A DNA stretch of 64,000 nt from UBA9676 sp036005525 (GTDB lineage: Bacteria; Actinomycetota; Actinomycetes; Streptosporangiales; Streptosporangiaceae), in the NCBI GenBank assembly GCA_036005525.1, contig DASYQM010000450.1, positions 37,030 through 101,029 of the forward strand. The letters run 5' to 3'. Every line of letters starts with the position of its first letter. Position 1 is the stretch's first letter. Shown here one piece after another: positions 58,749 to 64,000 of the stretch. Under the pieces are notes generated by a model that did not search any database, was not told the DNA's origin, and saw only the letters and a program-made list of their open reading frames with translations. The position numbers were made by a program, and so were the translations under genes.

Positions 58749-59573
58749 ATGATGGCCGATCTCATCACCAGCAGCGCGAATCCCGTCGTCAAACGCATGC
58801 GGCTGCTCGCCGAGCGGCGTCATCGGCGGCGTGAAGGCGCGTTCGTGGTGCAGGGAATCCAGCCGGTGTGGCAGGCGGTGGAGGCCGGCGCCGACGTCGA
58901 GACGCTGATCGTGGCACCCGGGCTGCTCGGCCGCTCATCGGCCGCCCGGGGGATCGCCGGGATGGTCGCCGCGCAGGAGGCCGCGGGCGTGCGGGTGGCC
59001 AGGCTGAGCGACGAGCTGTTCGGCAGGCTTTCCGATCGCGAGGGCCCGCCCGGCCTCGCCGCGATCGTGCGCGGGCGGGTGATGATGCTCGGCGAGCTGC
59101 CAGCCGGGCCGAGCGCGGTCTTTGTCGCCCTGCACGAGGTCGGTAACCCCGGCAACCTCGGCACCATCATCCGCACCGCGAACGCGGCGGGGGCGGGCGG
59201 GGTGGTGCTGGTCGGCCAGACCACTGACCCGTTCGACCCGGTGGCGGTGAAGGCGTCGATGGGTGCGCTGTTCAGCGTGCCGGTGGCGCAGGCGGGGGAC
59301 GCCGGGGAGTTCTTCGCCTGGGCGGCCGGGCGCGGCGTCAGCGTCATCGCCTCAGCGGCGGGAGCGGCGGCGGATTTCTGGGCCGCCAGCTATCCCCGGC
59401 CGCTCGCCCTGCTGCTCGGCGCGGAGGGGACCGGCCTGCCGGCGGAGGTTCTGGCCCGCGGCGACGCGGCGGTCCGTATCCCGATGGTGGGCACCGCCGA
59501 GTCGCTCAACCTCGCGGTGGCGGCCGGCCTGCTGCTGTACGAGGCGGCGCGCCAGGCCGGGGATCTGTCCTGA
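58749..59573 (+). CDS. TrmH/SpoU-family RNA 2'-O-methyltransferase
   Basis: A 274-residue SPOUT methyltransferase that transfers a methyl from SAM to ribose 2'-OH of rRNA or tRNA. The three SPOUT motifs are present: HEVGNPGNLGTIIRTANAAG (motif 1), LLLGAEGTGLPAEVLAR (motif 2), and AESLNLAVAAGLLLYEAAR (motif 3). An N-terminal substrate-binding domain starts ITSSANPVVKRMRLLAERR. The ATG pair at 58749/58752 follows caggaacc; the frame is open to 58719. It resembles the 23S rRNA methyltransferases related to RlmB/TsnR. It is followed by a hairpin terminator. Confidence 0.92.
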   Translation: MMADLITSSANPVVKRMRLLAERRHRRREGAFVVQGIQPVWQAVEAGADVETLIVAPGLLGRSSAARGIAGMVAAQEAAGVRVARLSDELFGRLSDREGPPGLAAIVRGRVMMLGELPAGPSAVFVALHEVGNPGNLGTIIRTANAAGAGGVVLVGQTTDPFDPVAVKASMGALFSVPVAQAGDAGEFFAWAAGRGVSVIASAAGAAADFWAASYPRPLALLLGAEGTGLPAEVLARGDAAVRIPMVGTAESLNLAVAAGLLLYEAARQAGDLS

Positions 59574-59588
59574 GGCCTTCAACGAAAA

Positions 59589-59622
59589 GAGAAGCCCCGG
59601 CCAGGCGGGCCGGGGCTTCTCG
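59589..59622 (-). terminator. Intrinsic terminator of the LysM gene (possibly bidirectional)
   Basis: A perfect 14-bp stem GAGAAGCCCCGGCC/GGCCGGGGCTTCTC with a 5-nt loop. On the minus strand it is followed by ttttcgtt, a U-rich tail, so it terminates the leftward gene ending at 59631. It may also stop the rightward TrmH transcript. Confidence 0.85.
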
Positions 59623-59630
59623 GGCGATCG

Positions 59631-60236
59631 TCAGCACCCGTCGTAAGCCGACCATGGCGCGCTGCCCGACTGGGCATAGGCCTTCTGGAACGCCTCATTC
59701 TGGGTGGCCGCCGACGCGTTCTGTGGCAGGCCGGAGTAGCCCAGGGCTGCCCAGGTGGACGGCAGGAAGCCGTACAGGCCGCCCGCGCCCGACGAGCCGT
59801 TGACGGCGGTCGGGTCACCGCCGCTCTCGCGCTGGATCACGCACTGCTCGAAGCTGCCGGACGCCGCGCTGTACGACTGCGAAGGCGCGGCCTGGGTCGG
59901 CACGGCAGCCGGGCCCGTCGTCACCGGCTGTGGGGGCGGGGCCGGTATGGCGGCCATGGCGGCATGGTCGAGCCAGTCCCGGCGGGGGTGCCACGGCGAC
60001 AGCCGCAGCCGCATTCCGGCCCGGATCGCGTTCGGGTTTTTGATCTTGCCACGGTTCACCCACCACAGGGCCGACCACCGGTTGGCGGCGCCGTATTTGT
60101 GCGTCGCGATGCTCGCCAGGCTGTCGCCCGCCTTGACCGTGTAGTGGTGGTGGTGAGCCGACGCTGGATGTAGCGAAAGTGTGATCGCCAGCACCGCCTT
60201 CGGCAGCGCGGAAGCTGCGATACTTGAAGCAATCAT
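59631..60236 (-). CDS. Secreted LysM protein with C-terminal Rpf/transglycosylase-like domain
   Basis: A 201-residue cell-wall protein. The signal peptide (SALPKAVLAITLSLHPASA) is followed by a LysM domain (YTVKAGDSLASIATHKYG and GMRLRLSPW) that binds peptidoglycan, a Pro/Ala linker, and a C-terminal lysozyme-like domain (CVIQRESGGDPTAVNGSSGA, GGLYGFLPSTWAALGYSGLP) with the catalytic Glu in RESGG. It should cleave peptidoglycan, in the manner of resuscitation-promoting factors. The ATG at 60236 follows ttggagg. No cyclic-di-AMP riboswitch, which often precedes such genes, is evident; the ribbon-helix-helix gene lies 80 nt upstream. Confidence 0.88.
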   Translation of the reverse strand: MIASSIAASALPKAVLAITLSLHPASAHHHHYTVKAGDSLASIATHKYGAANRWSALWWVNRGKIKNPNAIRAGMRLRLSPWHPRRDWLDHAAMAAIPAPPPQPVTTGPAAVPTQAAPSQSYSAASGSFEQCVIQRESGGDPTAVNGSSGAGGLYGFLPSTWAALGYSGLPQNASAATQNEAFQKAYAQSGSAPWSAYDGC

Positions 60237-60271
60237 GGCTGTGGTCCTCCAAGGGGTTGCGCCATGGGAAA

Positions 60272-60305
60272 GGCCCGGCCTCGGTGTGCCAGCACCGGCC
60301 GGGCC
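60272..60305. terminator. Hairpin after the ribbon-helix-helix gene
   Basis: GGCCCGGCC (60272-60280) pairs with GGCCGGGCC (60297-60305) around a 16-nt loop. It lies between the leftward small gene ending at 60317 and the LysM gene. There is no U tail, so termination may be partial; readthrough would join the two genes. Confidence 0.5.
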
Positions 60306-60316
60306 GCCTTGCTGAT

Positions 60317-60514
60317 CTAGGTCTTCCTGCGAGCCTCCTCCCGCTCAGCGACCGCGAGCTGCCGCTCCAGCATGTAAATGACCTGCCCATGAAGCGAGCG
60401 GTGCTGGTGTGCTGCGAGCTGCTCGAGGCGCTGGTGGAACGCGAGCGGCACCCGCAAGGTGATCTGTTTGAGATCGCCTCGCGGGGCCTTCCGCACACGT
60501 CCCTGATCGGCCAT
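60317..60514 (-). CDS. Ribbon-helix-helix (CopG/Arc-like) DNA-binding protein
   Basis: About 65 residues from an ATG at 60514 (MADQGRVRKAPRGDLKQITL). The RHH fold is visible as the strand KQITLRVP, the first helix LAFHQRLEQLAAHQHR and the second helix SLHGQVIYMLERQLA, followed by a charged tail. The upstream frame to 60571 is not supported. It lies in front of the LysM gene and may repress it or an unknown target. No toxin gene is adjacent, so an antitoxin role is not indicated. Confidence 0.72.
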   Translation of the reverse strand: MADQGRVRKAPRGDLKQITLRVPLAFHQRLEQLAAHQHRSLHGQVIYMLERQLAVAEREEARRKT

Positions 60515-60859
60515 CGCAGCACAGTACCAGCGCGCTGATGCTCGGCTGAATCGCGGATCAGGATTGTACACGAATACGAATTATCGTGTTTACCAGGAAT
60601 AATAGAGTGTCCATCCGTGGCCTGGGAGCTAACTGAAGGCCGATTCCTGTGATATACCTCTCCTTCGGCGTAGCAGCAAAATGCATTCATAACGACGCTG
60701 CGCCCCGCGGGCGGCGACTTGCCGGGGCCCGCTGCGGTGCCGGCAGCTGCGGCCGCCGGGCATCTCACGTGAGCTGGGAGCTCACCTCCCTGTAAGCTAA
60801 GGGCGCTCCCGGCGTTCCGGCGGGCCGCCGTGGAGGCGGCGCGCTGCTGGCCGGCCGGC

Positions 60860-60933
60860 GGCGGAGTAGCTCAGTCAGGCAGAGCAAGCGGCTCATAATC
60901 GCTGTGTCGCCGGTTCAAGTCCGGCCTCCGCTA
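60860..60933 (+). tRNA. tRNA-Met (CAT anticodon)
   Basis: A 74-nt cloverleaf: acceptor GGCGGAG/CTCCGCT (with a G-U first pair), D-arm GCTCAGTCAGGCAGAGC, anticodon arm AGCGG-CTCATAA-TCGCT with CAT, variable GTGTC, T-arm GCCGGTTCAAGTCCGGC, and discriminator A. No CCA is encoded. It precedes rpmG, the usual position of the elongator methionine tRNA in actinobacteria. Confidence 0.93.
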
Positions 60934-61084
60934 CGAGCACGCCGACTGCGCCGTTGGCCCCGTGACGGGCCGGCGACGGCAGCCGGAATGCTGGTCCGTC
61001 GATGGGCGTTCACGCTCGGACGACGCGTACCGTCCATCCCGCGGGCCTGGCCCGCGGGCCCGTCTCAGAGAAAGGCACTCCCAC

Positions 61085-61249
61085 GTGGCTGCCACTGACG
61101 TGAGGCCCAAGATCACCCTGGCCTGCCAGGAGTGCAAGCACCGCAACTACATCACGCGCAAGAACCGGCGTAACGACCCGGACCGGATGGACCTCAAGAA
61201 GTACTGCCCGAACTGCCGCAAGCACCAGCCTCACCGCGAGACCCGCTAG
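61085..61249 (+). CDS. rpmG: 50S ribosomal protein L33
   Basis: A 54-residue ribosomal protein: MAATDVRPKITLACQECKHR, NYITRKNRRNDPDRMDLKKY and CPNCRKHQPHRET. The two C-x2-C pairs mean it is the zinc-binding paralogue. GTG start at 61085 after gagaaagg. It lies in the conserved block tRNA-Met, rpmG, two MaoC-fold genes, murB. Confidence 0.97.
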   Translation: MAATDVRPKITLACQECKHRNYITRKNRRNDPDRMDLKKYCPNCRKHQPHRETR

Positions 61250-61270
61250 CGCGCGCTGGCGATCAGCGCG

Positions 61271-61717
61271 GTGGGCATCAACAAGGATTACGTCGGCCGC
61301 ACCTTCCCGGTGACCGCGCCTTACGAGGTCAGCCGGGTCAAGGTCGCGGAGTTCGCCGACGCGATCGGCGACCCCAACCCCGTCTTCCGTGACCGGGCCG
61401 CGGCGCAGGCGGCCGGGTACCCCGACGTCATCGCCCCGCCCACGTTCGCTGTTGTCGTCGCCATAGCCTCCAGCCGCACGGCGGCGGGCGATCCCGGGCT
61501 GGGGCTGAACTACGCGATGGTCGTCCATGGGGAGCAGCGGTTCGACTACTCCCGGCCGCTGCACGCCGGGGACGTGGTGACCGCGCAGTCCACCATCTCG
61601 GCGATCCGGGAGGTCGGCTCGATCACGATGCTCACCACCGAGACGCAGATCCGCACCGTCGACGGAGAACATGTCTGCACCGGCTTCTCGACGCTGGTGG
61701 AACGGGGAGCGGCGTGA
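61271..61717 (+). CDS. MaoC-fold (FAS1-like) dehydratase, HadA-type
   Basis: A 148-residue hotdog-fold protein with the N-terminal MaoC dehydratase pattern (NKDYVGRTFPVTAPYEVSRV, KVAEFADAIGDPNPVFRDRA, VIAPPTFAVVVA) and VHGEQRFDYSRPLHAGD. In actinobacteria HadA forms a dimer with HadB, the next gene, and dehydrates 3-hydroxyacyl chains in the FAS-II system. GTG start at 61271. It overlaps HadB by 4 nt. Confidence 0.9.
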   Translation: MGINKDYVGRTFPVTAPYEVSRVKVAEFADAIGDPNPVFRDRAAAQAAGYPDVIAPPTFAVVVAIASSRTAAGDPGLGLNYAMVVHGEQRFDYSRPLHAGDVVTAQSTISAIREVGSITMLTTETQIRTVDGEHVCTGFSTLVERGAA

Positions 61718-62151
61718 GCGCGGTGAGCAGCCCGGTCCGCTACGCGGACGTAACCGCCGGCACCGCGCTGCCCGCGGCGACCTACCCGGTGACCCGGCTC
61801 AGCCTCATCAAGTACTGCGGCGCGTCCGGCGATTTCAACGTGATCCACTGGAACGAGCGGATCGCCAGGTCGGTCGGCCTGCCGAACGTCGTCGCGCACG
61901 GCATGTTCACCATGGCCCAGGCGGGACGGTACGTCACCGACTGGGCCGGTGATGCGGGGGCACTCGTGGAGTTCGGCGTCCGGTTCTCGGCCCCCGTGGT
62001 CGTGCCGGACGACGAGGCAGGCGCCACGATCGAGGTGAGCGGAACGATCGAGGACAAGCTCGACGGCAACCGCGTGGTGCTCGGCCTGACCGCGCGCTCC
62101 GGTGAGGAGAAGGTGCTGACCCGCGCCCGCGCGGTCGTGCGCCTGCCCTGA
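61714..62151 (+). CDS. MaoC-fold dehydratase, HadB-type
   Basis: A 145-residue hotdog protein with the hydratase motif: CGASGDFNVIHWNERIARSV carries the catalytic Asp/His, and GLPNVVAHGMFTMAQAGRYV the second conserved His. GTG at 61714 overlapping HadA's stop. With HadA it forms the (3R)-hydroxyacyl dehydratase. Its substrates in an organism without mycolic acids would be long-chain acyl-ACPs or -CoAs. Confidence 0.91.
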   Translation: MSAVSSPVRYADVTAGTALPAATYPVTRLSLIKYCGASGDFNVIHWNERIARSVGLPNVVAHGMFTMAQAGRYVTDWAGDAGALVEFGVRFSAPVVVPDDEAGATIEVSGTIEDKLDGNRVVLGLTARSGEEKVLTRARAVVRLP

Positions 62152-62153
62152 CC

Positions 62154-63332
62154 ATGGCGCCCGAGACGGCGAAGGTCCGCGAGCGGGTCGCGCTGGCGGA
62201 CTACACCACGTTGCGGCTTGGCGGGCCCGCTCACCGGCTGGTGGAGGCGACGACCGACGAGCAGGTCGTGGCCGAGGTCCGCGCCGCCGACGAACGCGGT
62301 GAGCCGCTGCTTGTCCTGGGTGGCGGCAGCAACCTCGTCGTCGCCGACGGGGGCTTTCCCGGAACCGTGGTTCACGTGGCCACGAGCGGCGTCCGCCGGG
62401 GCGGCGGTCCACTGGGTACGAACGGGCGGGGCGCCTCCGGGCCGGGCACCGGCGGGAACGGCCAGGACTCGGTCGAGCTGACGGTGGCGGCGGGCGAGGA
62501 CTGGGACGCGGTGGTCGCGGCCTGCGTTGGCGAAGGGCTGGCGGGCCTGGAATGCCTGTCGGGGATCCCTGGCCGCGCCGGCGCCACGCCGATCCAGAAC
62601 GTCGGCGCCTACGGCCAGGAGGTTGCCGAGCGGATCATCTCCGTGCGGGTGTATGACCGCAAGCGCGGCGCCGTGCTGGATCTGGCCGGCGCCGACTGCG
62701 GCTTCGGGTACCGCACCAGCGCCTTCAAGCGCAGCATCCAGGCGGAGCCGGCGTCCGGCGAACCGGCCGCTGTGACCGGCCGGTTCGTGGTGCTGAGCGT
62801 GCGGTTTCTGCTCGCCAGGGATCGCCTGTCCGCGCCCGTGCGCTATGCCGAGCTTGCCCGCGCACTCGGCGTCGCGGAGGGAGACCGGGTACCGCTCGCC
62901 GCCGCCCGTTCCGCGGTCCTCGGCCTGCGCCGGGGCAAGGGGATGGTGCTTGACCCGGACGACCCGGACACCAGGAGCGTCGGCTCGTTCTTCCTCAACC
63001 CGGTGCTCGACGACGAGAGCTTCGCCGCGCTCGAACGCGCGGCGCGGACCGTGGCGGGCCCCGGCATCCGTATTCCCCGCTACCCGGCCGGCGACGGCCT
63101 GGTGAAGGCGTCGGCCGCCTGGCTCATCGAGCAGGCCGGCTTCCGGAAGGGCTACCCCGGGACTGGGGCCGGCGCCCGGATCTCGTCCAAGCACACGCTG
63201 GCCCTTGTCAACCCGGGCGAAGCTACCACCGCCGGCCTGCTGGCCCTGGCCAGGACCGTGCGGGACGGCGTCCGGGAGACGTTCGGGGTGGAGCTGGCGA
63301 GCGAGCCGGTGCTGGTCGGCGCCAGGCTCTGA
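62154..63332 (+). CDS. murB: UDP-N-acetylmuramate dehydrogenase (UDP-N-acetylenolpyruvoylglucosamine reductase)
   Basis: A 392-residue FAD enzyme that reduces UDP-GlcNAc-enolpyruvate to UDP-MurNAc in peptidoglycan synthesis. Motifs: TLRLGGPAHRLVEATT at the N-terminus, LGGGSNLVVADGGFPGTVV for FAD, CLSGIPGRAGATPIQNVGAY, CGFGYRTSAFKRS, RGKGMVLDPDDPDTRSVGSF with the catalytic Ser, and ASAAWLIEQAGFRKGY. A Gly/Ser-rich insert near 85-105 (GTNGRGASGPGTGGNGQ) is unusual. It follows HadB by 2 nt. The last segment ELASEPVLVGARL is typical. Confidence 0.96.
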   Translation: MAPETAKVRERVALADYTTLRLGGPAHRLVEATTDEQVVAEVRAADERGEPLLVLGGGSNLVVADGGFPGTVVHVATSGVRRGGGPLGTNGRGASGPGTGGNGQDSVELTVAAGEDWDAVVAACVGEGLAGLECLSGIPGRAGATPIQNVGAYGQEVAERIISVRVYDRKRGAVLDLAGADCGFGYRTSAFKRSIQAEPASGEPAAVTGRFVVLSVRFLLARDRLSAPVRYAELARALGVAEGDRVPLAAARSAVLGLRRGKGMVLDPDDPDTRSVGSFFLNPVLDDESFAALERAARTVAGPGIRIPRYPAGDGLVKASAAWLIEQAGFRKGYPGTGAGARISSKHTLALVNPGEATTAGLLALARTVRDGVRETFGVELASEPVLVGARL

Positions 63333-63433
63333 CCCGGAGCCAGGCTCTGCTCCGGGCGCCCCGGCTCCCTCGTCTACCTGCCTCTGGGCGATCTCGAGGC
63401 GATCGCGGAGGAGTTCGGCGCCGCCGTAGCGCG

Positions 63434-63889
63434 GTGGCCATCGACCTGCCGGGGCACGGGAACGATCCCGGCCCGATGTGCGACCTGCACGGGGACGCAG
63501 CGCGCGTAGCCGCGGTCCTCGACGCGCTCAGCGGCCCTGTCGTCCTGGTCGGCCACGCCTATGGCGGCGCCCTGATCACCGAAGTGGGCAGCCACCGGGC
63601 CGTCTCCCATCTGGTCTACCTGGCGGCTTTCGCGCTCGATGACGGCGAGTCGTGCGGCAACGTGGCCAGCCGGGAGGCGGCATCGGCGGGGATCTCGCAC
63701 CAGGGGCGCCCCGACCTGGCCGCGGGCTACGTGCCCGGCCCCGGCGGCACCGTGACGCTCGACCGGGACGTGGCGGGTGCCTGCTTCTACCAGGACTGCG
63801 ACCCCGGAACCGCAGCCTGGGCCGTCGCGCGCCTCGGCCCCCAGCCGCTGATCAGCCTCGAGCAGGAGCCGTACGTGTGCGCCCGCTGA
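63434..63889 (+). pseudogene. Truncated alpha/beta hydrolase fragment
   Basis: The 151-residue frame starts with IDLPGHGNDPGP and holds the nucleophile elbow VLVGHAYGGALITEV (G-H-x-Y-G rather than G-x-S-x-G, so the usual Ser is replaced by Tyr). It ends at PLISLEQEPYVCAR, where family members continue with the Asp/His part. The usual start (VLVHGAW...) is also missing: upstream sequence has none. The fragment is therefore probably non-functional, without the catalytic Ser, Asp and His. Confidence 0.6.
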
Positions 63890-64000
63890 CGGGCCCGCTG
63901 GCCCGTGCGCGGACCCATGCGGCATGCTGGCACCGGGAAACCGCCGGGCCCAGCCCGCTCGAGCCAACCGGGCAACCCGGCGGCGAAGGGGAAGGCGACC

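Noticed and set aside
60317..60514. Toxin-antitoxin pair
   Set aside because: The ribbon-helix-helix protein has no adjacent toxin gene.
60237..60859. Cyclic-di-AMP (ydaO-type) riboswitch for the LysM/Rpf-like gene
   Set aside because: The region directly upstream of the gene is an 80-nt gap with a terminator-like hairpin, and I cannot find the conserved core in the AT-rich stretch beyond.

Overview
The window is high-GC, gene-dense actinobacterial DNA. Many CDS start with GTG, most genes have short Shine-Dalgarno (SD) sequences and many pairs overlap by 4 nt. Lineage markers agree: a mycothiol-dependent isomerase-fold protein beside an ECF sigma factor, an MhuD-type haem-degrading monooxygenase, the small actinobacterial cytochrome oxidase subunit IV, a stand-alone LigD polymerase domain, a DUF222/HNH (13E12-type) gene, and the block tRNA-Met - rpmG - two MaoC-fold dehydratases - murB. 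A soil member of the Streptosporangiales or a near relative is plausible, but that is inference. I see no transposase, prophage or CRISPR array.

Layout. 0-16 kb: mixed metabolism (aldehyde dehydrogenase, PLP decarboxylase, LuxR-type ATPase regulator, patatin, aldo/keto reductase, MhuD-like protein, TreT-like glycosyltransferase, TetR with its operator, sarcosine-oxidase-like flavoenzyme, LigD polymerase). 16-24 kb: HxlR regulator with a methyltransferase, a penicillin-binding protein, an ECF sigma/DinB-fold pair, two DUF202 membrane proteins, and two copies of a COG4315-type secreted domain. 24-31 kb: a divergent amine-catabolism locus under a HutC-type GntR regulator, with permease, choline-kinase-fold kinase, FAD/GcvT oxidoreductase, a wrecked serine dehydratase gene and a SIS-domain isomerase. 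Two GTCTAGAC palindromes lie in its divergent promoter. 34.5-40.5 kb: an IclR-controlled catabolic locus that pairs a LigAB-type extradiol dioxygenase with a family III CoA-transferase and a citryl-CoA-lyase-like protein, with an amidohydrolase and an MDR oxidoreductase transcribed divergently. The same CGGACA-N2-TGTCCG palindrome lies in the divergent promoter and again before the CoA-transferase.

40.5-52.5 kb: a terminal oxidase and copper locus. It holds haem O synthase, a CtaG-like assembly factor, a lipoprotein with three near-identical cupredoxin repeats, a cytochrome oxidase subunit II carrying both CuA and an extra blue-copper domain, subunits I, III and IV, a CopC-CopD fusion and a two-component system. 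The copper-ligand sets suggest an electron or copper relay feeding the oxidase. 52.5-57.3 kb is a low-complexity, decayed zone: 18-bp and 16-bp tandem repeats, an acidic repeat ORF, LtrA, an HNH pseudogene with two frameshifts, and a PEP-utilising-like fragment. 57.7-64 kb returns to core functions: TrmH, LysM/Rpf-like muralytic protein, tRNA-Met, rpmG, MaoC pair and murB.

A recurring oddity is that three genes (LuxR-type at 4.2 kb, second DUF202 at 21.4 kb, CtaG-like at 42.5 kb) have recognisable family sequence upstream of any ATG/GTG/TTG. In each case there is an SD-like stretch in front of an ATT or CTG codon.
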